Source: Demequina sp. TMPB413
Lineage (GTDB): Bacteria; Actinomycetota; Actinomycetes; Actinomycetales; Demequinaceae
Assembly: GCF_020447105.2 (NCBI RefSeq)
Contig: NZ_CP096184.1
Location: forward strand, 1,736,001 to 1,800,000
Length of the DNA stretch: 64,000 bases
Reading direction: 5' to 3'
Positions within the stretch are counted from its first letter, which is position 1. Each line of letters begins with the position of its first letter. The position numbers and the translations under genes were made by a program. The notes beneath the pieces are model-generated. The model did no database searches. It saw nothing but the letters and a program-made list of their open reading frames with translations, and had not been told where the DNA came from. Positions 10,311 through 19,414 of the stretch are shown in pieces.

Positions 10311-10514
10311 TTAGAACGCCACTCGCGCACGGCGTCGGCGCACCGCACGCCTCGCGCTCTCGGGCACAGCCGCGGTCACCAGCGCCGCTGGCATCTGCTC
10401 CATGAATCCCATCCTAGGCAGGGCGATCCCCTCCCAGACAAGGCGGTCCAAATGCTTAACGGCCCCGGAGTCTGGCCGATGGGTCGGACGACCACCACCG
10501 TAGAAAGGTTCGCC

Positions 10515-11636
10515 ATGGCACTCCTCGCGCCCATTCGCCGCTCCTCAGAGACAGGCAAGAACGCGCTGCTTGAGCGTGCTTCACACCTTCGTGCGAGCAT
10601 CGACGCTCTCCCTGTGCAGGTTTTCCTGGCGGACCCCCAAGGTGACATCGTCTACGCCAACAAGAATGCGCTCGACACCCTGCGAGAGATCGACGGACCG
10701 ATTAAGCGTGAGTTTGGCGTCGACGCCAATACGGTGATCGGCAGCAACCTGAAGGCGTTCCACCGCCCGGGGGCCTTCACATCGGACCCCAACGTGTTCC
10801 CGCGCACGAGCACCCTCACTTTTGACGACACCACCCTGACGACGATCACCGACCGCGTCGTCGACGAGTCAGGCAAGATGATCGGCCTGGCCGTCGTATG
10901 GAACAACGACTCGACCGCGATCCGAGTGCGCGAAGCGTCCGTGGAAACGTCGAGCAGGTTGCTGTCGCTCGGCGACAACCTTGAGGCGCTGACCACCCAA
11001 TTGACTCTGCAGGCCGCCAACACCGCCGAAGGCGCCCAGACGGCGGCAGCCGCAGTGGAAGAGATGAGCGCCTCTGTTCAAGAGATCGCCAACTCCGCCA
11101 CGCAGGCGGTGACTGTGGCACGCGAGGCCGTCACGGCCGCAGGCACCGCCTCCGACAGGGTCGCCCAACTCGACACGTCAAGCCAAGAAATCGGCGTCGT
11201 CGTCAAGCTCATCACGTCGATTGCCGAGCAGACCAACCTGCTCGCCCTCAACGCCACGATCGAGGCGGCCAGGGCTGGCGAGGCTGGCAAGGGGTTTGCC
11301 GTGGTCGCTTCCGAGGTCAAGGAGCTCGCACGGGAGACCGCAGAGGCCACGCAGCGCATCACCGAGATGATCGGCACCCTCCAAGAGGACAGCGCCCACG
11401 TCACCACCGCCCTGACGGCGATCACAGACCTCATTCACCAGATCTCGGACGCCCAGACCTCCATCGCGGGCGCAGTGGAGCAGCAAAGCGCCACCACCAA
11501 CGAGATCTCTCGTTCGGTGAATGACGTCGCACAAACGGCCGAGGCAACGACTCACGACATCTCGGCGATCGTTGACCAGCTCGACATGGTTCACGACGCG
11601 TCGAAGGCATTGCGAGAGCTCTCGACCGCGGAGTAG
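10515..11636 (+). CDS. Soluble PAS-domain methyl-accepting chemotaxis protein
   Basis: 373 residues from the ATG at 10515, preceded by GAAAGG. N-terminal PAS domain (about residues 20-130: [22 protein letters not shown]), then a helical linker and the MCP signalling hairpin with the near-invariant tip [19 protein letters not shown] and the following [15 protein letters not shown]. No membrane helix and no HAMP domain are visible, so it is a cytoplasmic receptor sensing an internal or diffusible cue. No che or flagellar gene lies in this window. Presence implies a chemotaxis system elsewhere, consistent with a motile actinobacterium. Confidence 0.93.
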   Translation: MALLAPIRRSSETGKNALLERASHLRASIDALPVQVFLADPQGDIVYANKNALDTLREIDGPIKREFGVDANTVIGSNLKAFHRPGAFTSDPNVFPRTSTLTFDDTTLTTITDRVVDESGKMIGLAVVWNNDSTAIRVREASVETSSRLLSLGDNLEALTTQLTLQAANTAEGAQTAAAAVEEMSASVQEIANSATQAVTVAREAVTAAGTASDRVAQLDTSSQEIGVVVKLITSIAEQTNLLALNATIEAARAGEAGKGFAVVASEVKELARETAEATQRITEMIGTLQEDSAHVTTALTAITDLIHQISDAQTSIAGAVEQQSATTNEISRSVNDVAQTAEATTHDISAIVDQLDMVHDASKALRELSTAE

Positions 11637-11660
11637 CCGCGGCTGGGGCACCATGGGGCC

Positions 11661-12008
11661 ATGGAGATGTGGCACCTTGCCTTGACGCGCGATTGGGAAT
11701 CGGCGCTGAGCGCTGGTGAGTATCGGGTGTCAACCCTCGGGGCGACGCTCGACGACGTGGGCTTCATTCACTGCTCGCGACCTCACCAGGCGCCTGGCGT
11801 GGCGGAGCGCTTCTACACGCGCGTGTTCGAGCCGCTCAGCATCCTGGTCTTGGATGACGACGCTATGCGTGCCGCAGGCGTTGAGGTGCGCGACGAAGAT
11901 GCCGGCGGTGGAGAGTTCTTTCCCCACATCTACGGCCCCATTGACCCCTCATTGGTACGCAAGGTGTTGCCCGCGCGCATTGCCGATGGCCAGCTCGTTG
12001 TCGAGTGA
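11661..12008 (+). CDS. DUF952 family protein
   Basis: 115 residues. Matches the DUF952 pattern: start MWHLAL.DWE, the GFIHCSRPHQ segment near residue 33, a central acidic strand, and the HIYGPIDPSLV end. DUF952 domains resemble ADP-ribosyltransferase-fold proteins, but no enzymatic role is established. It starts 24 bp after the chemoreceptor stop and may be cotranscribed with it. Confidence 0.85.
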   Translation: MEMWHLALTRDWESALSAGEYRVSTLGATLDDVGFIHCSRPHQAPGVAERFYTRVFEPLSILVLDDDAMRAAGVEVRDEDAGGGEFFPHIYGPIDPSLVRKVLPARIADGQLVVE

Positions 12009-12023
12009 TGGAGAGGCTCTCCC

Positions 12024-12608
12024 GTGTGGAACGATGACGCCATGGACGTCCTACGCGCGCGCAGTTCTGTGTTCTGGGGTTGGCTGTGTGTCGCACTTGG
12101 CGCGGTCTTCGCCGCCGTCGACGTGGTGGGCTCAGGCATCGCCGACGCGCGTGTGGGTGTGGGCGTCGGCGCGAGCCTCGCACTGGCGGGCGTGGCGGTG
12201 TACCTAAGGCCAGCCGTGCTGATCGGCGAGGACGCTGTGGCGCTTCGCAACGTCGTCGTGACGGCGACCGTGCCCTTCGCCAGGATCCAAGAGGTCACGA
12301 TGCGCTGGTCCCTCGAGATCCTGGGAGACGACGGTCGCAAGGCGGCGGCGTTCGCGGCGCCTGCCTCGCGGGGAGCGAGGACGGGCGTCTTCGGCACCGA
12401 CTCACAAGGCCACGACATCACGGACGACGCCGAGGGCCGTCCCGACCCCACTGGCAGTCGGCTCTATCAAGCGTGGCAAGAGTGGGCCGAGGCCCATCCA
12501 GGTGATGCTGACCAGACGACGCCGTCGATCAGCCGCGGTGTGGATCCGGTGGGCGTGGCCTTGCTCGTGGCGGCAGGGGCCGGGCTCGCTTTCGCTGCCC
12601 TGCTCTGA
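12024..12608 (+). CDS. PH-domain-like membrane protein
   Basis: 194 residues from the GTG at 12024 (an ATG at 12042 is an alternative start). Two N-terminal helices (WGWLCVALGAVFAAVDVVG; VGVGASLALAGVAVYL) lead into a bacterial PH-like strand segment (AVALRNVVVTATVPFARIQEVTMRWSLEI), an acidic linker, and a last C-terminal hydrophobic segment. This is the common actinobacterial PH-domain membrane protein arrangement; function unknown. It follows DUF952 by 15 bp. Confidence 0.7.
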   Translation: MWNDDAMDVLRARSSVFWGWLCVALGAVFAAVDVVGSGIADARVGVGVGASLALAGVAVYLRPAVLIGEDAVALRNVVVTATVPFARIQEVTMRWSLEILGDDGRKAAAFAAPASRGARTGVFGTDSQGHDITDDAEGRPDPTGSRLYQAWQEWAEAHPGDADQTTPSISRGVDPVGVALLVAAGAGLAFAALL

Positions 12609-12621
12609 TCCTCGCGACCGA

Positions 12622-13659
12622 TCAGCTGGTTTTCGCAGGAACCTTTGCGCGACGCTCCATGGGGAAGACCCTGCGTCGCCGTTGCGGGCGGGCAGGCGCG
12701 CCGATGCCGGGAACCGCGGTGTCCATGATGGGCGCGCGCTCGCCGAGCTTGACGACCACGACGCCGGTCAGCACGAGCCCTGCCCCTGCCCACTGAATGG
12801 GTAGCGGCGTCTGCGCGAGAAGGAACCATGCGAAGCCCGTAGCAGCAACGACTTCCATGAGCGCTACGAACGACGCGAGCCTGGCGCCAAGCATGCGCGT
12901 GCCAGCGATCCCGGTGACGTACGCGAGCGAAGCGGAGACGGCGCCAAGCAGCGCGACGACCACCCACCAGGGGGCGTCGAACGGGACAAGTTGGACCGTC
13001 TCGGCAGCGAACCTGACAGGCAGCACGCCCGCGATGGCGGCCAGGCCCAGAGCGGCAGCGGCCACGAGCAGTCCCCCCGTGGCCAGCGCGATCGGGGGCA
13101 GACCCGTTGACGTGTCGGAGGACACGACGAAGTACACGGACGCCCCAACCATCGCCGCGAGTGCCCAACCGACCCCCACCAGGCTGACGCTCCCTCCACC
13201 GACCACGTTGAGGAGCAGCACCATTCCCAGGGCGGCGATGACGGCTCCCACCGCGGTGAGCGGACCCGGCTTGTGCCCCTTGCGCACCCATAGGAACAGC
13301 ACGACCGCGATCGGCGCGGTGTACTCGATGAGGAGTGCGATTCCCACGTCAAGATGGCCGACCGCGAGGAAGTAGAACAGTTGCGCTCCTGCCACGGCGA
13401 AGAGTCCATATGCCGCGACCGTGCGCCAAGCAGTCCGGAGCGCTCCCCACCGACCCCGCATCGCAAGGATGCCTGGAACGAGGAGTACAGCGCTTGCGAT
13501 GACGACGCGGGCAAGCGTCGCCGCTCCCGCCGTCCAGCCGGTATCCATCAGGCCGCGGGCAAGGCTGCCCGACAGGCCGAAGGAGGCGGCGGATGCCATC
13601 GCCAGGCCGAGGCCTCCCGCGAGGGCTGACGGCGGCGCGTCATTGGTCAAAGCGGTCAT
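12622..13659 (-). CDS. EamA/DMT-superfamily transporter
   Basis: 345 residues with about ten hydrophobic helices in two EamA repeats (LARVVIASAVLLVPG..., then LASFVALMEVVAATGFAWFLL...), typical of RhaT/YdcZ-like drug-metabolite exporters. The C-terminal tail is basic and cytoplasmic. Substrate unknown. It is divergent from the CGNR gene with only 38 bp between the starts, so the two promoters must overlap; the CGNR protein could regulate this exporter. Confidence 0.88.
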   Translation of the reverse strand: MTALTNDAPPSALAGGLGLAMASAASFGLSGSLARGLMDTGWTAGAATLARVVIASAVLLVPGILAMRGRWGALRTAWRTVAAYGLFAVAGAQLFYFLAVGHLDVGIALLIEYTAPIAVVLFLWVRKGHKPGPLTAVGAVIAALGMVLLLNVVGGGSVSLVGVGWALAAMVGASVYFVVSSDTSTGLPPIALATGGLLVAAAALGLAAIAGVLPVRFAAETVQLVPFDAPWWVVVALLGAVSASLAYVTGIAGTRMLGARLASFVALMEVVAATGFAWFLLAQTPLPIQWAGAGLVLTGVVVVKLGERAPIMDTAVPGIGAPARPQRRRRVFPMERRAKVPAKTS

Positions 13660-13697
13660 GGCTCATGACAGTAGACCGCCGGTGGTAATGTGTCAAC

Positions 13698-14234
13698 ATG
13701 GTTTTTGCAAGTGACACGGCCGAGGCGCTCGAGGCCGCCGTGAGGCTCGCGAACACGGAGTTGGAGCCGGACACACTCACCACGCTCGAGGAACTCGAGG
13801 CCTTCTTTGACGAGTTCGGCTACACGGGCTCGCGCCCGACCGCGGGCGACCTCGAGCCGGTACGCGCGATTCGCCACCCGTTACACCTCATCTTCACGGC
13901 GACTCGCGATGAAGCAGTGCCGCTCGTCAACGCCATCCTCGAGCAGCAGCGCGCCATCCCCCAGCTGGTGCGTCACGGGGACGTCGACTGGCACATTCAC
14001 GCGACCACGGATGACCGCCCTCTTGCCGAGCGCATTCTCGTGGAGACGGCGATGGCCATGGTCGACGTGATCCGCGCGGATGAGATGAGCCGCTTCGACC
14101 GCTGCGAGAGCGACGATTGCGAAGGGGTGGTCTTTGACCTTTCCCGCAACAGGTCTCGCAAGTACTGCTCCACTACCTGCACGAACAAGGCGGCAGTGGC
14201 TGCCTATCGCGCGCGCCAGGCCGAATCGGCCTAG
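13698..14234 (+). CDS. ABATE / CGNR-type zinc-finger protein (putative regulator)
   Basis: 178 residues. The N-terminal ABATE-like domain (to about 120) is followed by the C-terminal treble-clef motif RCESDDCEGVVFDLSRNRSRKYC..TC. The motif that names the family, CGNR, reads CTNK here, while the four zinc-ligand cysteines are kept. Family members are thought to be stress-related transcriptional regulators. It begins 38 bp from the divergent EamA exporter. A small CTTCGC/GCGAAG hairpin at 14250-14266 follows the gene. Confidence 0.85.
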   Translation: MVFASDTAEALEAAVRLANTELEPDTLTTLEELEAFFDEFGYTGSRPTAGDLEPVRAIRHPLHLIFTATRDEAVPLVNAILEQQRAIPQLVRHGDVDWHIHATTDDRPLAERILVETAMAMVDVIRADEMSRFDRCESDDCEGVVFDLSRNRSRKYCSTTCTNKAAVAAYRARQAESA

Positions 14235-14392
14235 ATACCTGGCATCTCGCTTCGCCTAAAGCGAAGAGGCAAGGGAAATAGCCTGCTAAATGGGCTCTCC
14301 CCCGAGTTAGGGGTCTCTGTTGTCGCGACACGGCGAGACAACTGTGCCTACCTTGGATTGCGGGTAACAGACCCCAACCTAGGAGGTACAAA

Positions 14393-14839
14393 ATGCCTGA
14401 GGCACAATCAACGATTACCGTCGATGTTCCGCTGAGCACTGCCTACAACCAGTGGACGCAGTTCGAGACCTTCCCTTCATTCATGAACGGCGTCGACTCC
14501 GTCAAGCAGTTGAGTGACACCTCACTACACTGGGTCGCAAGCCCAGGTGGTGTCGAGCGAGAGTGGGACGCCGAGATCACCGCGCAGGAGCCTGACAGCC
14601 ACATCGCGTGGCAGAGCGTCGGCGAAGTCAAGCAGAGCGGCCGGGTTGAGTTTGCCGCCGCGGGCCTCGACTCCACCGAGGTCACCCTGACGCTCGACTG
14701 GGAGCCGGAGGGCTTTGTCGAAAAGGCCGGAGCGGCCTTCCAGGTGGACGACGCCTACGTTCGCCGGGACCTGAGCGCCTTCAAGGAGTTCATTGAGTCG
14801 CGTGGCGGCGCCACCGGCGCGTGGCGCGGCGAGGTCTAG
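14393..14839 (+). CDS. SRPBCC (START-like) family protein
   Basis: 148 residues, polyketide-cyclase/dehydrase-type SRPBCC fold: VDVPLSTAYNQWTQFETFPSFM at the start, a central WDAEITAQEPDSHIAWQSV, and a long C-terminal helix YVRRDLSAFKEFIES. A strong AGGAGGT site precedes the ATG. It is first in a run with an FAD oxidoreductase and a zinc alcohol dehydrogenase, so it may be a lipid or hydrophobic-ligand binding partner of that pathway. No catalytic residues can be named. Confidence 0.85.
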   Translation: MPEAQSTITVDVPLSTAYNQWTQFETFPSFMNGVDSVKQLSDTSLHWVASPGGVEREWDAEITAQEPDSHIAWQSVGEVKQSGRVEFAAAGLDSTEVTLTLDWEPEGFVEKAGAAFQVDDAYVRRDLSAFKEFIESRGGATGAWRGEV

Positions 14840-14851
14840 GACTCAAGCACG

Positions 14852-16204
14852 GTGAGGAGCACCCCTCCCCACACCATCGTCGTCGGCGCTGGGCTCGCAG
14901 GGCTCAGCGCCGGCGTCCGACTGGTGGACGCAGGTCACCGCGTCACGATCCTTGAGCGTGAGCAGCACGTCGGGGGCCGGACAGGCAACTGGACAGAAGA
15001 CGGGATGCCCGTCGAGACGGGACTGCACCGCTACCTCGGCTTCTACGTTGAGTTGCCCCGGCTGCTACGCCACGTCGGAGCCGCGCTCAATGACGTGGTC
15101 ACGTGGACGGATGAAGTCGAGATGCGACTTCCAGACGGCGGGCCGAGCGCCGTGTATGCCACGTCGCTCATCCACCGCCCGTTCGCATCAATCGCGCGGG
15201 GACTCGGCAACAACCACTACGTGGGACTCGGCCAGAAGCTCGCTCTCGCGCGAATGATTGGGGCTGGCGCCCTTGCGTACCTGCGTCACCCCTCTGAACT
15301 GGATCACGTGTCGGTCGCCGACTACGCCAGGCGACATGGCGTGGCCGATGCGACGATCAAGCGCATCCTCTACCCCCTGACCGAGGGGCTCTTCTTTGTG
15401 CCGCCCGATGAATACTCTGCGCACAACTTCATGGGGATCCTGGTCCCCTACTGGAACTCCGTGATCAAGACGCGTGTCGGCTCGTTCGCGGGTGGCATGA
15501 CGGACGTCATGTGTGCGCCGATGGCGCGCTACGTCACCGACCACGGCGGGGAGGTCCGCACCGGCGTGACAGTCGAGCGTCTCGCGGGCGGGCAGGTACG
15601 CATCACCGGCGTCGTCACCGCGGACGGCACCATCGATGCCGACGACGTTGTCCTCGCCGCATCGCTCGGGCCAGCCAAGAACATCGTGAAAGAGACGCTC
15701 GGCGATCATCCCTGGTTCTCCGATATGCAGCGCCTGAGTTCCACTCCTGCCGTGTGCTTTCAGGCCGAACTCGATCGACCCTGCCTGCCGAAGGACCGCG
15801 CCACGTTTGGTCCCGGTACGGACTTGGGCTCTTTTGCGGAACAGTCCCGCACCACCTTCAAGGAACTCGACGGGCGGCTGAGTGTCATCATGGCGCAACC
15901 CCACAAGTACGTTGACGCGACCGCCGAGCAGCTCACTCCCGTGGTGATCGATGAGGCCAAGCGCCTCGGTATCGGCCTTGAGGGTCGCATCGTCCGCGCC
16001 AGCGTCATTGTCATCCCAGACGACTTCTACTCACTCCGGGTGGGCAACGAGCATTTGCGTCCTGCCCAAGAGACGCCCGTACCGGGGCTGGCTCTTGCTG
16101 GCGACTACACGAGACAGAAATACCTCGCAACGATGGAGGGCGCCGTCGTCTCCGGCAAGCGCGCGGCCGACGCGGTGATCACTCGCAGGAAGGAAGAACG
16201 ATGA
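14852..16204 (+). CDS. FAD-dependent amine oxidase / desaturase-like oxidoreductase
   Basis: 450 residues from the GTG at 14852, 12 bp after the SRPBCC stop. The N-terminal dinucleotide fold IVVGAGLAGLSAGVRL, with the E-rich strand end and GGRTGNW, marks the flavin-containing amine oxidase / phytoene-desaturase superfamily. The C-terminal FAD motif is VPGLALAGDYTRQKYLATMEGAVVSGKRAA. The YLGFYVELPRLLRH region resembles carotenoid or squalene-associated desaturases. No crt or hpn genes are adjacent, so the substrate is unknown. The stop overlaps the next start (ATGA), which indicates coupled translation with the dehydrogenase. Confidence 0.85.
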   Translation: MRSTPPHTIVVGAGLAGLSAGVRLVDAGHRVTILEREQHVGGRTGNWTEDGMPVETGLHRYLGFYVELPRLLRHVGAALNDVVTWTDEVEMRLPDGGPSAVYATSLIHRPFASIARGLGNNHYVGLGQKLALARMIGAGALAYLRHPSELDHVSVADYARRHGVADATIKRILYPLTEGLFFVPPDEYSAHNFMGILVPYWNSVIKTRVGSFAGGMTDVMCAPMARYVTDHGGEVRTGVTVERLAGGQVRITGVVTADGTIDADDVVLAASLGPAKNIVKETLGDHPWFSDMQRLSSTPAVCFQAELDRPCLPKDRATFGPGTDLGSFAEQSRTTFKELDGRLSVIMAQPHKYVDATAEQLTPVVIDEAKRLGIGLEGRIVRASVIVIPDDFYSLRVGNEHLRPAQETPVPGLALAGDYTRQKYLATMEGAVVSGKRAADAVITRRKEER

Positions 16205-17364
16205 AAGCAGTGGTGTATCACGGCAAGCACGACTTCCGCGTCGACGACGTCCCGCGTCCGCAGCTGGAGAGCTCGACAGACGCCATCATCCGCGTCACCT
16301 CCACCGCCATCTGCGGATCGGACCTTCACCTGTACGACGGCGCCATTCCCGGCATGCTCGACGGCGACATTGTGGGGCATGAGTTCATGGGCGTCGTCGA
16401 GGAACTCGGCGATGACGTGACGCACGTTTCTGTCGGCGATCGGGTGGTGGTGCCCTTCGTCATCGCTTGCGGTCAGTGCCAGTTCTGCCAGCGCGAAGAG
16501 TTCTCCCTCTGTGACAGGACAAACCCTGCCGCAGAACTGGTCGAAAAGGTCTACGGCCATGCTCCGGCCGGCCTGTTCGGCTACACCCACCTGTTCGGCG
16601 GTTACCCTGGCGGCCAAGCCGAGTTCGCGCGCGTCCCGCACGCCGACGTCGGCCTCTTCGCCATCCCCGACGAGATGACCGATGACGACGCCCTGTTCCT
16701 CACCGACATCCTGCCCACGGGGTGGATGGCCGCCAAGAACTGCGATATCCACGAAGGCGACGTCATCGCGATCGCCGGTGCCGGGCCCGTCGGCCAGTTC
16801 GCCGCCGAGAGCGCGATGGTGATGGGAGCGTCGGCCGTTGCCGTGATCGACCGCGTGCAGGACCGGCTGGACGAGGCCGCCCGGATTCCCGGTGTTGTGC
16901 CGATCAACCCGCGCCGCCAGAACGTCCAGCAAGAGTTGCGCATGCTGACGAGCGGCCGGGGTCCCGACGCCGTCATCGACGCCGTTGGCATGGAGGCAGG
17001 CGGAGGTGGCGCCATCGGATTGCTTGATCGGGTCAAGCAGCGCCTTCGCCTCCAGACGGGACGTCCTACCGCGTTGAGACCCCTCATCAAGGCCGTGCGC
17101 AAGGGCGGACGAGTGTCCATCCCTGGTGTCTACGGTGGCATCGTCGACAGCTTCCCGCTTGGGATCGTGTTCGGCAAGGGTCTCACCCTCACCGGCGGTC
17201 AGACGCACGTGCAGGCGTACATACCCGAGTTGATCGACCACATTCGTGCCGGGCGCATCTACCCTTCGCGCATCGTCTCGACTCATCTGCCCCTTGAGGA
17301 TGCACCGGAGGCGTACGAGCGCTTCAAGGCCAAGGAGTACCTCAAGGTGGTGCTCCACCCCTGA
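16201..17364 (+). CDS. Zinc-dependent alcohol dehydrogenase (MDR, FDH-like)
   Basis: 387 residues. Catalytic zinc ligands are visible as C38 (CGSD), H60-E61 (GHE) and a later acidic residue; structural-zinc cysteines are C90, C93, C96 and C104. The NAD-binding motif GAGPVGQFAA is at about 197. Length, the insert after the structural zinc loop and the TDILPTGWMAA helix place it in the glutathione-independent formaldehyde-dehydrogenase-like subgroup. Translationally coupled to the FAD oxidoreductase. A three-gene SRPBCC/FAD/ADH unit suggests oxidation of a hydrophobic alcohol or aldehyde, but that is inference. Confidence 0.92.
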   Translation: MKAVVYHGKHDFRVDDVPRPQLESSTDAIIRVTSTAICGSDLHLYDGAIPGMLDGDIVGHEFMGVVEELGDDVTHVSVGDRVVVPFVIACGQCQFCQREEFSLCDRTNPAAELVEKVYGHAPAGLFGYTHLFGGYPGGQAEFARVPHADVGLFAIPDEMTDDDALFLTDILPTGWMAAKNCDIHEGDVIAIAGAGPVGQFAAESAMVMGASAVAVIDRVQDRLDEAARIPGVVPINPRRQNVQQELRMLTSGRGPDAVIDAVGMEAGGGGAIGLLDRVKQRLRLQTGRPTALRPLIKAVRKGGRVSIPGVYGGIVDSFPLGIVFGKGLTLTGGQTHVQAYIPELIDHIRAGRIYPSRIVSTHLPLEDAPEAYERFKAKEYLKVVLHP

Positions 17365-17395
17365 CGCCAGGAGGAGTCGGCCGTTACCCTGATGA

Positions 17396-17881
17396 GTGAA
17401 TGCGGGCCGCATGCGAGGCAGGCCCGCACCTGGACTCAAGGGAGCACCCATAACCGCAACCCCTGGCGGCGAGTGGACAGCGGCGGAGAGGGCCGCCATG
17501 AAGGAGCGCGCCGAGGAGTTGCGCGCGGAGAAGGGCGGCAAGAAGAAGGCCGAGGCTCTCGAAGACTTGATGACCAAGATTGAAGCGATGCCAGAGACCG
17601 AAAGGCTCCTAGCCCAGCATGTGCATAGTCTGGTGACGGAGGCGGGCCCCGAGTTGGAGCCCCGCACCTGGTACGGGATGCCCGCCTACGCCAAAGACGG
17701 CAAGGTCCTGTGCTTCTTCCAGGCTGCGAGCAAGTTCGACTCTCGCTACTGCACCTTCGGCTTCCAAGACGTCGCGTCGCTCGACGATGGCGCCATGTGG
17801 CCCACCGCCTTCGCCCTGACCAGCATCGGCCCTGCGGAACAGAAGGCCATCACCGAACTGGTGAAGCGCGCCTGCAGGTAG
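17396..17881 (+). CDS. DUF1801 (YdhG-like) family protein
   Basis: 161 residues from the GTG at 17396; the conserved part begins around residue 25 (EWTAAERAAMKERAEELRAEKGG). Then comes the DUF1801 core: RTWYGMPAYAKDGKVLCFFQ, YCTFGFQD, and DDGAMWPTAFALTSIG. Related proteins include YdhG and the Fra/FrdA iron chaperones of Bacillus; a role in iron handling is a family guess, not visible here. It is convergent with the Rid gene. Confidence 0.8.
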   Translation: MNAGRMRGRPAPGLKGAPITATPGGEWTAAERAAMKERAEELRAEKGGKKKAEALEDLMTKIEAMPETERLLAQHVHSLVTEAGPELEPRTWYGMPAYAKDGKVLCFFQAASKFDSRYCTFGFQDVASLDDGAMWPTAFALTSIGPAEQKAITELVKRACR

Positions 17882-17899
17882 TGCCAGTTCGACCGCGGC

Positions 17900-18292
17900 C
17901 TACCGCTCCGGGCGGTAGGCCGTCACCTCGATCTCGATGCTCATCGCCTCGTCGAGGAGGCCAACAACCTCCATAGTGGCGGCGGGCCTGATGCCCTTGA
18001 ACCATCGTCCGAACACGGGGAAGCATGCGGCCGCGTCTTCGCGTCGCGTGAGCAAGTACCGCACGCGCACCACATCCTCGAGGCCCATCCCCACGGAGCC
18101 GAGCGCGGTGGAGATGTTCTGCAATGCCTGTTCGGCTTGTTCGGCGGGGTCGGCAGAGATTGTCATCGTCTCGTAGTCATAACCCGTGGTCCCGCTCACC
18201 CAAGCCCAAGGTCCAACGACCACCGCCCTGGAATACCCGATCTCCTGCTCGAACGGCGAACCGGAGCTGATCAGGCGGCGTTCAGTGTCCAC
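17900..18292 (-). CDS. Rid family protein
   Basis: 130 residues, YjgF/Rid trimeric fold: FEQEIGYSRAVVVGPWAWVSG at the start, AEQAEQALQNISTALGSVGMGLEDVVRVRYLL in the middle, and RPAATMEVVGLLDEAMSIEIEVTAY at the end. RidA enzymes hydrolyse reactive enamines from PLP enzymes. The RidA-diagnostic arginine is not clearly in place (MEVVGL rather than a typical R in the 105 region), so this may be one of the non-archetypal Rid subfamilies. It has its own ribosome site. Confidence 0.85.
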   Translation of the reverse strand: MDTERRLISSGSPFEQEIGYSRAVVVGPWAWVSGTTGYDYETMTISADPAEQAEQALQNISTALGSVGMGLEDVVRVRYLLTRREDAAACFPVFGRWFKGIRPAATMEVVGLLDEAMSIEIEVTAYRPER

Positions 18293-18421
18293 GGGGACCT
18301 CCTTTTCTGGGACGCCAATGACGGCGAGCGAACACCTAGGCTACCCACGCTGGCGGCCCCTCAAAACCACGTCCCTGCATTCCCGGCGGCGATCGTGCAC
18401 ACCCCTGCCGACCCGCGCCCG

Positions 18422-19276
18422 CTACGGGTTGTCAGCGCGCTCCGCAACCTGCTCGGCCCACCGCGCCAATAGCCCCGCGACGGCCTCAGGTTGGTCGATG
18501 CTGATGTTGTGGCCGGCCCGGTCAAGAACGGCGAAGGTCGCATGAGGAAAGCGCTGTGACAGCACCCACTGATCGTGGAAGCCCACCACCGCGTCCTGCC
18601 TTCCGGCCACGATCAGTACGGGCTTGTCGAAGCCTTCGAGTTGCGCATCCGGCAGGGTCGGCAGAGCGTAACGCTGCGCGAGCCGATCCATCGCGCGCTC
18701 GTCTGCGGCCCGGACGCCAGGTAGCACGGCGTCCCTGAACCGCTGCCAATTCTCAGGCGACTGAATGACCGCGAGTTCCGCGTAGTCAACCGCGTCGGCC
18801 GGATCGAGGGACCGCAATAGTGCGGCGTCTTCGACCAGGACCGCGGGCTCGGGCAGCGTCCGGTGATCGCGTACCGAGTCGACGACGGGGGCAAGCAACG
18901 CGAAGCCAAGGCACTGTTCCTTCAGCCTGGCGGCCAGTTCGCGAGTCAGGAGCGCACCCAGCGACGCGCCTACTACTGCGAAGTGTCGTTCACCTAGCAG
19001 GTCGCGCGCGGTTGCCTCGAGCCACTCGGCGATCTCGGGCAAGCCGCCGGGGGCGGGCAGAGCGGGAGTACGACCGAAGCCGGGAAGGTCGAAGTGAATC
19101 CGCTCCCAACCGCCGATCTGCTCAAAGACGGTATCGAGTTCGAGCAGCATGCGGTGATCCACCCCATTGCCGTGGACAAACAGCACCGGCACGCCAGAGC
19201 CTCGCCTCACGAAGTGCGTGCCAGCACCCTGGCTGCCCGGGGCTTGAATCCCTTGCAACGCCGATCGCTCGCTCAT
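18422..19276 (-). CDS. Alpha/beta-fold hydrolase
   Basis: 284 residues from the ATG at 19276, preceded by AAGGGGG. Catalytic triad candidates: nucleophile serine in VGASLGAL (about residue 105), aspartate in VAGRQDAVVGF, histidine in DRAGHNISI. The oxyanion HG is in FVHGNGVDHRM. It resembles small esterases and haloalkane- or carboxylester-type hydrolases; the substrate is unknown. It is divergent from the pseudouridine synthase gene, with about 140 bp between the starts. Confidence 0.88.
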   Translation of the reverse strand: MSERSALQGIQAPGSQGAGTHFVRRGSGVPVLFVHGNGVDHRMLLELDTVFEQIGGWERIHFDLPGFGRTPALPAPGGLPEIAEWLEATARDLLGERHFAVVGASLGALLTRELAARLKEQCLGFALLAPVVDSVRDHRTLPEPAVLVEDAALLRSLDPADAVDYAELAVIQSPENWQRFRDAVLPGVRAADERAMDRLAQRYALPTLPDAQLEGFDKPVLIVAGRQDAVVGFHDQWVLSQRFPHATFAVLDRAGHNISIDQPEAVAGLLARWAEQVAERADNP

Positions 19277-19414
19277 TCCGATGCCCCCTTCCTTGTCACG
19301 CTCCACATTGAAGCAGACACTGCGCACGCTACGGGCGGGATGGAGCCCGGCCTCGCCCGCTCCATTCCGTACGATGCTCAACGTGAAGTCCTCCCAGCGT
19401 CGGCCGGTCGCGTG

